This document shows, piece after piece, positions 25,508-35,200 of a stretch of 64,000 bases of DNA; the first letter of the stretch is position 1; every line of letters starts with the position of its first letter. The notes under the pieces were generated by a model. It made no database searches. It had not been told where the DNA came from and saw only the letters and a list, made by a program, of their open reading frames with translations. Source of the stretch: Rheinheimera sp. SA_1 (GTDB taxonomy: Bacteria > Pseudomonadota > Gammaproteobacteria > Enterobacterales > Alteromonadaceae); NCBI RefSeq assembly GCF_001669775.1, contig NZ_LXWK01000011.1:434001-498000 (forward strand), written 5' to 3'. Position numbers and translations under genes: made by a program.

Positions 25508-26218
25508 ATGCTTGCCCAACCAGTTGTCTTAAATAACGAACAACACAAAGATCTGCATGTGTTAGCTCAGTTCTCTTTGGAAAGTGTGAATGACCGTCAC
25601 ATCGCGCCGTTAATGTTGCAGGAATTTGCCGCAGCCTCTGTATTTTACCCAATTTTTTTCCTGCAAGTCGAAGAAGTATTCGCTCCGGTTGCGGTGTTTG
25701 GTCTGAAAGAAGGTCAAAACCTGTTTATTAAAGACGGTCAGTGGGAAGGTCAGTATTTGCCAGCCGGCATCCGTGCTTATCCATTCAACCTGGCACAAGC
25801 CAATGACGATCAGCTGTTATTGTGTGTTAATGAACAAGCCGACAACATCAGCCGCACTGAAGGTCAAGCGCTGTTTAACGCTGACAACACCCCGACTGAA
25901 TTCTTCCAGGGCGTGAATTCATTCTTTAAAGAGTATATCGATGCCAACGCCATCAGCCGTAATATCGTGGCGCAGATCAAAGAAATGGGTTTGTTTAAAG
26001 CTGATGGTCTGCAGTATCGTGACTTAGCTGGCAAAGAACATCGCTTAAATGGCTTTTTCGTCATCGATCGTGAAAAATTTGAAGCGCTGAGCGACGAGCA
26101 ATTCCTGACGCTGCGTAAATTCGGCGTGTTACAGGCAATTTATGCGCATTTTAACTCTCTGGAGCGCATCGGTAGCTTGATCAATCGTTTACCAGTTGAC
26201 GCGCCAGCAGCTCAGTAA
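25508..26218 (+). CDS. SapC family protein
   Basis: 236 residues, no signal peptide. Sequence features of the SapC family are clear: an N-terminal VLNNEQHKDLHV, the middle FYPIFFLQVEEVFAPVAVFGL and the C-terminal GFFVIDREKFEALSDEQF and RKFGVLQAIYAHFNSL. SapC was named from a Campylobacter S-layer/serum-resistance locus. In Alteromonads it is often found near TonB receptors and tryptophan halogenases; here it is alone. The biochemical role is unknown. The ribosome site AAGGAACC precedes the start, and a terminator follows. Confidence 0.9.
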   Translation: MLAQPVVLNNEQHKDLHVLAQFSLESVNDRHIAPLMLQEFAAASVFYPIFFLQVEEVFAPVAVFGLKEGQNLFIKDGQWEGQYLPAGIRAYPFNLAQANDDQLLLCVNEQADNISRTEGQALFNADNTPTEFFQGVNSFFKEYIDANAISRNIVAQIKEMGLFKADGLQYRDLAGKEHRLNGFFVIDREKFEALSDEQFLTLRKFGVLQAIYAHFNSLERIGSLINRLPVDAPAAQ

Positions 26219-26255
26219 TTACCAGACACTGCATCTAATCGCGGTACATAACAAC

Positions 26256-26283
26256 AAAAACGCCTCAGATGAGGCGTTTTTTT
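26256..26283 (+). terminator. Rho-independent terminator after sapC-like gene
   Basis: AAAACGCCTC and GAGGCGTTTT pair around an AGAT loop, followed by further T residues, about 40 bp after the stop. The convergent GGDEF gene could also use it. Confidence 0.92.
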
Positions 26284-26330
26284 ATACCGGTCTTTACGGA
26301 AATCTTAGCAAAATGATGACCACACTGCTG

Positions 26331-27296
26331 TTAACACAAGCGCTGCCCTTGTTGCCTTTTATACAACAAATGGTCGGCACGGCTTAACAGATGCTCCAGC
26401 GAAGGGCATTGTGCCGGTGAATAATGCACGGCCGCCACACTAAATTGCAGCGGACCTGGCCAACCTTCCTGTTGCTGCAGACCCAGCGCTGACTGCCGCA
26501 TCCGATCGACCACCATTTCCGCTTGCTGCGCTGAACTATTGGCCACCAACACCGCAAAGGAATTGTCGCCCAGCCGTCCTAACACATCACTGCCGCGAAA
26601 AGTCTGGCGCATTAATCTGGAAAAACGCATCAACATCCGATCACCTTCCGCTTCGCCATAATGGCGATTTAAAGTGGAAAAATCATCCAGATCAAAATAC
26701 AACAACACTGCCGGTAAACTTTGACGTTCGCTGCTGTTGAGCAACAATCTGGCCATAGTTTCAAAACCACGGCGGTTTACCAGGCCGGTTAAATCATCAA
26801 TAATTGCCAGCTGTCCAGCAGCAAGTTCCTGTTCGGTTAGAAGTGCTAAATCGCGCAGCGCCGCCACATCATCCGCCGCCACTTCACGCGGCACTTTATC
26901 CATCAGACACAAAGTGCCTATTTTGCAGCCATTAAAGGCCCGGATCGGCATACCAATATAACTACGCACCCCTTCCGGCCCAACCACCAGCGGATTATCG
27001 AAAAAATACGGGTGATGACGGGTATCCTGGATCACCAGCGCATCTTCGCCCAAAATGGTATGACCACAAAAAGAGCTGGCGCGGGAAAACTCAGTCATAT
27101 CAATGCCTTGCCCCGCCAACACCCGCACATATTCCGCATCAACTAAATTCAGTAAACACACCGGCATTTGCAATAATCGCCGGCCTAAACGGGTGAGCCG
27201 GTGATATTGCTCGCCGCCGCGCAGGTTTAACAATTGGGAAGCATGAAGGGTGGCAAGCCGCATCGGCTCGTTATCAGGGATGGTGGCGTTATACAT
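26331..27296 (-). CDS. GAF-GGDEF protein with degenerate GGDEF motif
   Basis: About 321 residues from the ATG at 27296, chosen because CAGGAGTCACC precedes it; the frame continues upstream through an ERIC-like repeat, which is not credible coding. The N-terminal GAF domain (about 20-150) includes FCGHTILGEDALVIQDT and GVRSYIGMPI. The GGDEF fold follows with DDLTGLVNRRGFE, but the catalytic loop reads GDNSF in place of GGDEF. The protein is therefore unlikely to make cyclic-di-GMP and may act as a sensor or binding partner. The other fold elements, such as DLDDFSTLNRHYG, are kept. No operon partner. Confidence 0.88.
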   Translation of the reverse strand: MYNATIPDNEPMRLATLHASQLLNLRGGEQYHRLTRLGRRLLQMPVCLLNLVDAEYVRVLAGQGIDMTEFSRASSFCGHTILGEDALVIQDTRHHPYFFDNPLVVGPEGVRSYIGMPIRAFNGCKIGTLCLMDKVPREVAADDVAALRDLALLTEQELAAGQLAIIDDLTGLVNRRGFETMARLLLNSSERQSLPAVLLYFDLDDFSTLNRHYGEAEGDRMLMRFSRLMRQTFRGSDVLGRLGDNSFAVLVANSSAQQAEMVVDRMRQSALGLQQQEGWPGPLQFSVAAVHYSPAQCPSLEHLLSRADHLLYKRQQGQRLC

Positions 27297-27314
27297 GGCG
27301 GTGACTCCTGTGAA

Positions 27315-27457
27315 TATACCCGTCATCCTTGAAGATTCGGGGTTGTTGCCTTCGTTCGCTCGCTGGGGCGCCAGTCCGACCCAGTCACATAGGACAACTA
27401 TGCTCCTGGGGTCTCGCTCCTCGTCGCCTACCCGAATCGTCAATGATTTTGGGTATA
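27315..27457. repeat. ERIC-like palindromic repeat, copy 2
   Basis: Begins TATACCCGTCATCCTTGAAG and ends CAATGATTTTGGGTATA, with CAGTCACATAGGACAACTAT in the middle. It is closely similar to 12444-12603 over its whole length and lies just upstream of the GGDEF gene, between two divergent genes. The rest of this 404-bp gap (27458-27700) shows no gene. Confidence 0.85.
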
Positions 27458-27700
27458 AAACATCGGGTGTCACGCGTGCAATCAGGTCTTCCTGACAACT
27501 TACAGTAAAAACCACTGCAAAACTGACGCATGTCGTATTGTGACTGCCACTTTCCGCCAGAGGTTCAATCCTGTTACAAAGTTTCAGCAGATCACGGCGT
27601 CTGAGGGTCGACAAAACACCGGTAAAAAAGGGTGTTGTAATGCAGATTGATGCGGCAGAATAACTTCGTCCGGACGGCGATTTGCAGAGAATAACTGAAG

Positions 27701-29452
27701 ATGGTGTACCACCTGTTGTGTTTAACACTCAAATCCAAACTACAGGCAATCCTGCGCCATGGTAATTTGCTACCAGCGCTGCTATTCGGTCTGAGCGCCT
27801 GTACCACAGCGCCGAAAGTAATAGTGCAGCAAAAAGTGCTCTCAAAACCGTTGGTTACAATCTCGGATCCTGAACATTTCCGGCTGTGGTATCAACACCT
27901 GCAATCGGAAACACCGAGCGCACAGCTGGCGTTGTGTCAGATAGCACTGACTTCTGCACCGAGTAGCGCTTTTCATCAACTGGCCTGCGGTTTAACTCTA
28001 CTACCCCATGCAAGCAATATCACAGAGCGTTCCCAAGCTTTACGCTGGTATCAAACCGGGCTTGAAGTTTTGGTGCGCTCACAATTGCAACAAGGCAAAT
28101 GGCAACCACGCCACCGCGATTTTCAGCTGCAATTACAACTGCCAACCGATGAGAGTGGCTTGCCTTTTACCCGTTATACCCAGGTTGCAGATTTGGTATT
28201 TCGGGAACCATGGATTGCCCCGGCAGCGCAAAATCCACAAGGCGTCGGGCTGGTCATGGCGGCTGAGCGCGCATTCAACAAACAAGCTACGGATCAGAAT
28301 TACCCCCGCGAAGGTATATTCCGGGCTGTGACTGTGCTGGCGACGCATCTGCATTTTGACGACCAGGATCAGCTGCAGATCCAGCTCACCGGCTATTATC
28401 TGACCGACCCAAAATCGGTATCGTTTGGTAAGCAAAGTTACCCGCTACAATATGACAGTGCCACGGCATACCTGTTATTACTACGTGAAGCACGGATTGA
28501 TCAGGCGGAATGGGCGGCATTATTTGATGGTAATAACAGCAGTTATGACTATGGCATTTACAGTATTGCACCTTTGTCTGGCAGCAAAATTCCAATTCTG
28601 ATGATCCACGGCCTGCACTCCAGCCCGATGATTTGGCTACGGTTAAGTCATGCCATTTATGCCGATCCAGAACTATCTGCCAAATATCAGATTTGGCATG
28701 CTTTTTACCCAACGGGCGCCCCACCCTTTTTTAATGCCATGCGGTTGCGGGCGCAGGTAGATGAGCTTCGCGCCAGATTACAGCTGCAACTGGCGATGCC
28801 GGCTGATTTACCAATGGTGCTGATTGGCCACAGTATGGGCGGCATTATCGCCAAGACTTTTATTGTCGAACCGGAATATCGGTTGTGGGATCAAACCTTT
28901 ATGCGTCGGCCCGAACAACTGCCGCGTGAGCATCGAGACTTTATGCGCTATCAGGACGTGTTTATCTTTAAACCCCGGCCTTATGTGCAATCGGTATTCT
29001 TTTTGGATACACCGCACCATGGCGCTGAAATGGCCGAAACCTGGTACAGTCGTCTCGCCAGTGCCTGGATCAGATTACCCAGTATTTTCAGCGATTTAAA
29101 TCGCCGGGTGTTTAAGAACCTCAGTTATGACCTGGTTACACCGCAGATGAACCGGTATTTAAAAAACGACGGGCCAACCAGTGTCGATGTATTGTCGCCA
29201 CAACATCCGCTATTGCAGGAAATCGCCAAACTTCCCTACCAAAAACCGGTTTATTCCATCGTTGGCAGTACCAGCACACCCTTTTGTTACAACGAAAAAA
29301 GCTGTGCTCAGCTCAACGACTCAGTCGTGCCATTTTTCAGCGCCCACCAAAGTCAGGCCCAGGAGCAAATTATTGTGTTGTCGGAGCACAATTCTTATCA
29401 GTCCCCGGACGCTATCGCCTTTATCCTCAAGAAATTACGGGAACAAATGTAA
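27701..29452 (+). CDS. Exported alpha/beta hydrolase (lipase-like)
   Basis: 583 residues. The N-terminus has a basic stretch and a hydrophobic segment ending LSAC (about residue 34), a possible lipobox. A roughly 270-residue N-domain of unknown type follows. The hydrolase core has the oxyanion region LMIHGLHSSPMIW (about 300), the nucleophile elbow GHSMGG (about 375) and a late histidine in LSEHNSYQS. FFLDTPHHGAE is typical of PGAP1/lipase-class members. It probably cleaves lipid or other esters at the cell envelope. The start is uncertain, as no strong ribosome site is visible. Palindromic repeats follow the gene. Confidence 0.82.
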   Translation: MVYHLLCLTLKSKLQAILRHGNLLPALLFGLSACTTAPKVIVQQKVLSKPLVTISDPEHFRLWYQHLQSETPSAQLALCQIALTSAPSSAFHQLACGLTLLPHASNITERSQALRWYQTGLEVLVRSQLQQGKWQPRHRDFQLQLQLPTDESGLPFTRYTQVADLVFREPWIAPAAQNPQGVGLVMAAERAFNKQATDQNYPREGIFRAVTVLATHLHFDDQDQLQIQLTGYYLTDPKSVSFGKQSYPLQYDSATAYLLLLREARIDQAEWAALFDGNNSSYDYGIYSIAPLSGSKIPILMIHGLHSSPMIWLRLSHAIYADPELSAKYQIWHAFYPTGAPPFFNAMRLRAQVDELRARLQLQLAMPADLPMVLIGHSMGGIIAKTFIVEPEYRLWDQTFMRRPEQLPREHRDFMRYQDVFIFKPRPYVQSVFFLDTPHHGAEMAETWYSRLASAWIRLPSIFSDLNRRVFKNLSYDLVTPQMNRYLKNDGPTSVDVLSPQHPLLQEIAKLPYQKPVYSIVGSTSTPFCYNEKSCAQLNDSVVPFFSAHQSQAQEQIIVLSEHNSYQSPDAIAFILKKLREQM

Positions 29453-29457
29453 ATTAT

Positions 29458-29510
29458 GGGGTCAGAGTCAATTGTTAACAGAACGCCTGTTAACAATTGA
29501 CTCTGACCCC
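29458..29510. repeat. GGGGTCAGAGTC palindrome, copy 2
   Basis: Arms GGGGTCAGAGTCAATTGTTA and complement around a GAACGCC loop, 5 bp after the hydrolase stop. The arms are the same as those of the copy at 10086. Confidence 0.85.
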
Positions 29511-29538
29511 GATGTTAACAACTGGCACTGGATTTGCT

Positions 29539-29596
29539 GTGAATAATGGGGTCGGAGCTAATTAATTGATTAATGAGCTCCGACCCCATTATTCAC
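29539..29596. repeat. Related palindrome with GGGGTCGGAGCT arms
   Basis: Perfect 21-bp arms begin GTGAATAATGGGGTCGGAGC and pair with the complement at 29576-29596. The core GGGGTC-GGAG matches the other copies while the inner sequence differs. It stands directly before the ribosome site of the small secreted protein. Confidence 0.85.
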
Positions 29597-29609
29597 AGAG
29601 GAGTTTCAG

Positions 29610-29849
29610 GTGTTCAAATTGACTGGTTTTTCACGCAAGTTCGCGATGCTACTCATGGCCTCAGTCTTTTGCAGTACCACACTGAGCGCCGAACCTGCTT
29701 ATTGGTTTAAATGGCAAAGTAAATTGAATGGCAAGATGCTCTGTAAGCAGGTATCGCCAGGGGAAGGCTGGCAACAACATGCCGGGCCTTTTTATGATGC
29801 GCAGTGTCGAAACCTGGTAAAGACATATCGCAGCGCGATAAACCACTAA
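29610..29849 (+). CDS. Small secreted protein of unknown function
   Basis: 79 residues from a GTG start preceded by AGAGGAG. A signal peptide (about residues 1-27, ending LSAEP) is followed by a short mature part with two cysteines (MLCKQVSPG and DAQCRNL), which could form a disulfide. No family was recognised. It sits between the palindromic repeats and the tetR gene and runs toward the latter. Confidence 0.6.
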   Translation: MFKLTGFSRKFAMLLMASVFCSTTLSAEPAYWFKWQSKLNGKMLCKQVSPGEGWQQHAGPFYDAQCRNLVKTYRSAINH

Positions 29850-29891
29850 CGCCGGTTGACGCGCTGCTGAGCAATTAGCGACAAAATGCGA

Positions 29892-30533
29892 TTAACTTGC
29901 GCTTTCAGGCACTGCTGCTTTGCCGGAGGTCGCAGCCACAAAGGCCTCTAACGCAATTGCTGCCACTTTTTGTAACTTGTCGCTGGAAGCGCCTGTGGTG
30001 GCCTGAATTGACATGCCATGCAACTGCACCCCTAAGAAACAAGCCAGTGCTGCGCAATCGACATCCGCCGCAAATTCACCTTCGGCCTTGGCTCGCTCTA
30101 ATCTTTGTTGTAATTGCAATTCGCCACTGCGGCGTTTTTCAATCAGGACCTGTTTGACACTGTTGGCATTATCGCTACAACTTAATGCGCCTTGCACCAT
30201 TAAACAACCTTTGGGCAGACTTGGATCGCTACTGGCCGCCGCGCCGCCAAATAACATTTGCTCCGCCATCAGATAAGCGGTTGGTTGTAACAAAGCTGGC
30301 TGAAAAAAACCGCATGGACGGTTTTCATAAAGCTCAATTGCCTTTAAAAACAGCTGCTCTTTGTTACCAAAAGCGGCATATAAACTGGGTTTATTGATGC
30401 CCATAGCTTCGGTTAAATCCGGCAACGACGTTCCTTCGTAACCTTTCTCCCAAAACACTTCGAGGGCTTTTTGCAAAGCTTTGTCGACGTCAAAAGCACG
30501 TGGCCGACCAATAGTGCTGGTGTTCCCCGTCAT
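29892..30533 (-). CDS. TetR family regulator of the RND efflux operon
   Basis: About 213 residues from the ATG at 30533, chosen for the AGGAGCTTACAG ribosome site. The helix-turn-helix domain (about 10-60) shows RPRAFDVDKAL, FWEKGYEGTSLPDLTEAMGI and KPSLYAAFGNKEQLF, a typical TetR layout. The C-terminal ligand domain contains two closely spaced cysteine regions (KGCLMVQGALSC). It is divergent from the RND operon, and four copies of a palindromic motif lie between them, so it is probably the local repressor, released by a drug or metabolite. Confidence 0.9.
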   Translation of the reverse strand: MTGNTSTIGRPRAFDVDKALQKALEVFWEKGYEGTSLPDLTEAMGINKPSLYAAFGNKEQLFLKAIELYENRPCGFFQPALLQPTAYLMAEQMLFGGAAASSDPSLPKGCLMVQGALSCSDNANSVKQVLIEKRRSGELQLQQRLERAKAEGEFAADVDCAALACFLGVQLHGMSIQATTGASSDKLQKVAAIALEAFVAATSGKAAVPESAS

Positions 30534-30548
30534 CTGTAAGCTCCTGTA

Positions 30549-30626
30549 TGTACCCGCCATCTTTGAAGTTGTCTGGTCGCCACCTTTGCGGTGACCACGC
30601 TTGAAGTTCAATGATCTTGAGTAAAA
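30549..30626. repeat. Short relative of the ERIC-like repeat
   Basis: TGTACCCGCCATCTTTGAAG at the left and TTCAATGATCTTGAGTA at the right echo the ends of the repeats at 12444 and 27315, while the centre is a different hairpin (GTCGCCACC / GGTGACC). It lies in the tetR leader. Confidence 0.6.
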
Positions 30627-30701
30627 CCACACCCGATATAGGGTGATCTATGATGCGCACAGAGTAATCACCTTTGCAAGCCTTGTAAAGTACAATATAC
30701 C

Positions 30702-30865
30702 TACCGAACGGTACAGATATCTTGCCAAATTCCCCGATATAACCAAACGAAAAGCCTTATAGCATAAAAAGTTCTTTATTTTTTTACCATACGGTACAAA
30801 AAAAGATTGACCGGCGATTGAAAATCTATATATTTACCAACCAGTACAAAATACCAATCGGTACA
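30702..30865. promoter_or_regulatory. Four-copy operator array between tetR and the RND operon
   Basis: The motif TACC-N4-GTACA occurs at 30702 (TACCGAACGGTACA), 30785 (TACCATACGGTACA), 30835 (TACCAACCAGTACA) and 30852 (TACCAATCGGTACA). The core TACC...GGTA is a palindrome of TetR-operator size and resembles NemR-type sites. The last two copies are 17 bp apart and lie close to the efflux operon start. The gap 30534-30922 shows no gene. Confidence 0.8.
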
Positions 30866-30922
30866 TAACACAGCATTCATCAACGATTGCTGTCAGCAGA
30901 CACCAACGAAGGGACAATTGCC

Positions 30923-32200
30923 ATGCGCAAAACACAGACTGTAAGAACCTTTTTATTAGCCAGCATCGCCGCAGTTGTGCTTGCCGCATGTAGCCAACCT
31001 GAAGCCGCCGGCGCTGGCGCACCAGCCGCTGCGCCAACGGTTGACGTTGCCACAGTGGTCGAACAACGGATTACCGAATGGGACGAATTTACCGGCCGTT
31101 TACAAGCACCGGAAACTGTGGTGTTAGTGCCACGGGTGTCTGGTTACCTTGACCAGGTACTGTTTACTGAAGGCGCGCTGGTAAAAGCCGGTGATTTATT
31201 AGTGCAGATTGATGATCGCGCTTTAAAAGCCGACGTCAGCCGTCTGCAAGCCGAACTGCAAAGCGCCCTCAGCCAACAAAAATTAGCCAACAGCGACTAT
31301 CAACGCGCTGAACAATTGCGCAGCCAAAAGGCCATCGCTGAAGAAATTCTCGATGCCCGCCGCGCCCGCAAAGATCAAAGTGCATCGCAAGTGGCTGCAG
31401 TCAAAGCAGCGCTGACCAAAGCCGAATTGGATTTATCGCATACCCAAGTACGAGCGCCAATCTCCGGCCGCGTTTCAAATGCGCTGATCACCGCCGGCAA
31501 CTATGTGCAAGCCGGTCAAAGCCAGCTGACCAGCATTGTGTCCACCGAGCGGATGTACGCCTACTTTGATGCCGATGAACAAACTTACCTGAAATACGTC
31601 CAGCTCGCGGCCACCGGCAAACGCGGTGACAGCCGCAATGAAGCCAGCCCGGTGCTGATGGCGTTAAGTTCAGACAGTGACTACCGCTTTTCGGGTTCAC
31701 TGGACTTTCTTGATAATAGTATCAACCCACAAACCGGCACCATCCGCGCGCGCGCCGTGTTTAGCAATGACGATAACAGTTTGATCCCAGGCTTGTTTGC
31801 CAAAATCAAACTGGTGGGGAGCGCCAGCTACAACGGTATTCTGATTGATGACAAAGCCGTCGGCACTGACTTAAACAACAAGTTTGTGTTGGTGGTCGAT
31901 GACAAACAACAGCTGCAATACCGCCCGGTCACGCTGGGTGAAAAAGTCGGTGGCCTGCGGATTGTCACCTCAGGTTTAAAAGCCAGTGAAACCATTGTCG
32001 TTAATGGTTTACAGCGCGTTCGCCCAACCATGCAGGTCACGCCGAACAGCGTAAAAATGGCCAGCGCCGAGCAGTTAGTATCGCTACAACAGCAACAGCA
32101 AATGCTGGATGAGCAAGCAGCCAGCGACAAAACGGCCACTGCCGCCATTGTTGACGCCGTTGTGAATACAATTTCCACCCAAAGCGCACCACGCGGCTAA
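30923..32200 (+). CDS. RND efflux periplasmic adaptor lipoprotein
   Basis: About 425 residues from the ATG at 30923. The lipoprotein signal ends LAACSQP. Order of domains: barrel-sandwich (RVSGYLDQVLFTEGALVKAGDLLVQID in parts, about 75-100), coiled-coil hairpin (about 105-175), the second half of the lipoyl-like domain (RAPISGRVSNALITAGNYV), a beta-barrel and a membrane-proximal domain. This is the MexE/AcrA type. It joins the inner-membrane pump to the outer-membrane channel. First gene of a three-gene operon, 30 bp before the pump gene, and probably controlled by the divergent TetR. Confidence 0.95.
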   Translation: MRKTQTVRTFLLASIAAVVLAACSQPEAAGAGAPAAAPTVDVATVVEQRITEWDEFTGRLQAPETVVLVPRVSGYLDQVLFTEGALVKAGDLLVQIDDRALKADVSRLQAELQSALSQQKLANSDYQRAEQLRSQKAIAEEILDARRARKDQSASQVAAVKAALTKAELDLSHTQVRAPISGRVSNALITAGNYVQAGQSQLTSIVSTERMYAYFDADEQTYLKYVQLAATGKRGDSRNEASPVLMALSSDSDYRFSGSLDFLDNSINPQTGTIRARAVFSNDDNSLIPGLFAKIKLVGSASYNGILIDDKAVGTDLNNKFVLVVDDKQQLQYRPVTLGEKVGGLRIVTSGLKASETIVVNGLQRVRPTMQVTPNSVKMASAEQLVSLQQQQQMLDEQAASDKTATAAIVDAVVNTISTQSAPRG

Positions 32201-32230
32201 GCCCAGCAGCTACTAAATCAGGACAGAATC

Positions 32231-35200
32231 ATGCTTTCACAATTTTTTATCAGAAGACCGATATTTGCCGCCGTGCTGTCGCTGCTGTTTTTAATCAGCG
32301 GCGCCATCGCAGTGTGGCAACTGCCGATCACCGAATATCCGGAAGTGGTACCGCCAACAGTGGTGGTGACCGCCAACTATCCGGGCGCCAACCCAAAAGT
32401 CATCGCCGATACCGTCGCCTCTCCGCTGGAGCAGGAAATTAACGGCGTCGAGAATATGTTGTATATGTCATCACAAGCCACCTCTGATGGCCGGATGACT
32501 TTGACCATTACTTTTGCCATCGGTACCGATGTTGATCGTGCACAAACCCAGGTACAAAGCAGGGTAGACCGCGCCAAACCAAGATTGCCGCAAGAAGTGC
32601 AGCGCCTTGGTATTGTCACCGAAAAATCATCACCGGATCTCACCATGGTGGTGCATTTAACTTCGCCGGACGATCGTTATGACATGCTGTACTTATCGAA
32701 CTATGCTGCACAAAACGTCAAAGACGAATTAGCCCGGATTGAAGGTGTGGGCGCCGTGCGCTTGTTTGGTGCCGGTGAATACAGTCTGCGGGTGTGGCTG
32801 GATCCAAATAAAGTGTCAGCGTTACAACTGACGCCACAAGATATCGTTGCCGCCATCCGCTCGCAAAACCAACAAGCTGCCGCCGGTAGCTTAGGCGCGC
32901 AGCCTTCAGGTACCAGCGATTTCCAGTTACTGATCAACGTCAAAGGCCGGTTAAGTTCGGTTGAAGAATTTGAAGACATCATTGTCAAAGTCGGCGCAGA
33001 AGGCCAAATCAGCCGCTTAAAAGATGTAGCCCGGCTGGAATTAGGTGCCAGCACTTATGCGCTGAAATCTCTGCTCGATAACAAAGACGCGGTCGCCATT
33101 CCGGTGTTTCAGGCATCTGGTTCAAACGCCATTCAAATCTCTGATGATGTACGCGCCAAAATGGCCGAACTTTCAAAAAGCTTCCCGCAAGGTTTAAGTT
33201 ACGACATCGTCTACGACCCAACTGTCTTTGTCCGTGGCTCGATTGAAGCGGTAGTGAAAACGCTGCTGGAAGCGATTTTATTAGTGGTGCTGGTGGTGGT
33301 GTTATTCCTGCAAACCTGGCGCGCTTCGATTATTCCACTAGTTGCCGTACCCGTGTCGTTGGTCGGTACCTTTGCCTTTATGCACCTGATGGGCTTTTCA
33401 TTAAACGCCCTGTCGTTGTTCGGTTTAGTGTTGGCGATTGGTATTGTGGTCGATGACGCCATAGTCGTCGTTGAAAACGTTGAACGGAATATCGCCGATG
33501 GTTTATCGCCGTTGGAAGCGACCCAAAAAGCGATGAAAGAAGTAACAGGCCCAATCGTCGCCACCACTTTAGTACTGGCTGCGGTCTTTATTCCAACCGC
33601 CTTTATGACCGGTTTAACTGGCCAGTTCTATAAGCAGTTTGCGCTGACTATCACTATTTCGACCTTTATCTCGGCGATTAACTCGTTGACGTTAAGCCCT
33701 GCCCTGTCGGCATTGTTATTAAAAGCCCATGATTCGCCAAAAGACAAACTGACCCGCGCCATGGACAAAGCTTTAGGCGGCTGGTTATTCAACCCGTTTA
33801 ACCGTTTGTTTAATAAAGCATCAAAAGGTTATGGTCTGCTGGTACGTAAAGTCATTCGCTTCGGTGCTGTGGTCGGCATTATCTATATCGGTATGCTGGG
33901 TTTAACCGCTGGTTTGTTCCACAGCACCCCAACCGGTTATGTGCCAGGTCAGGATAAACAATACCTGGTGGCGTTTGCCCAACTCCCGGATGCCGCGTCG
34001 CTGGAACGTACTGAAGCCGTAATTAAAGAAATGTCACGCATCGCGTTGGAACACCCTGGAGTTTCGAACTCAGTGGCTTTCCCAGGTCTTAGCATCAACG
34101 GTTTTACCAATAGCCCAAATAGCGGCATCGTGTTTACCCCGCTGAAAGACTTTGACGAGCGTACCAGCCCGGAACTGTCTGCTAACGCTATTGCCGCTGA
34201 CTTAAACGCCAAGTTTGCTGGTATTCAGGGCGCCTTTATTGCCATCTTCCCACCACCACCGGTGCAGGGTTTAGGCACCATCGGCGGCTTCCGTTTACAA
34301 ATTCAGGACCGCGCCAACTTAGGTTATGTTGAACTGGCCAATGTCACTCAACAAGTGATGATGAAAGCCTGGCAAACCCCGGAATTAGCAGGTGTGTTCT
34401 CTAGTTATCAGGTGAATGTACCGCAGCTGGATTTAGATGTGGACCGCACCAAAGCGCTGTCACAAGGTGTGTCGTTAGATACAGTGTTCCAGACGTTACA
34501 GGGTTATTTAGGGACAACGTACGCAAACGACTTTAACCAGTTTGGCCGCACCTATCAGGTGAATGTGCAGGCGGATGAAGCCTTCCGTCAGGATCCGGCG
34601 CAGATCTCAGCGCTGAAGGTGGCGAATAACCAAGGTGAAATGATCCCGCTGGGCTCCTTTATTAAAGTGTCGCACAGCGCTGGTCCGGACCGCGTGATGC
34701 ACTACAACGGTTACACCACTGCTGAAATTAACGGTGGCCCAGCTCCAGGTTTCAGCTCAGGTGAAGCGCAAGCAGCGATTGAGAAAATTCTGGCCGAAAC
34801 CCTGCCAGCTGGCATGACTTACGAGTGGACTGAGCTTTCTTATCAGCAAATTCTGGCCGGTAACGCCGAATATCTGGTGTTCCCGCTGGTGGTACTGCTG
34901 GTGTTTATGGTGTTGGCCGCACAATACGAAAGTTTAAGTCTGCCACTGGCAATCATCTTAATTGTTCCGATGACGCTGTTATCAGCCATCAGCGGCGTGC
35001 TGTTGTACGGCGGTGATAACAACATCTTCACCCAGATAGGATTGATAGTGCTCGTCGGGCTCGCCACCAAAAATGCCATCCTGATGGTCGAGTTTGCCAA
35101 GGAAAAACAAGACCATGGCATGCGCGCAATGGACGCCATTTTAGAAGCAGCGCGGTTGCGGTTACGGCCAATTCTGATGACATCGATCGCCTTTATCATG

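Noticed and set aside
27297-27728. Upstream extension of the GAF-GGDEF frame
   Set aside because: The extension runs through the ERIC-like repeat and overlaps the divergent hydrolase start; a good ribosome site stands before the ATG at 27296.
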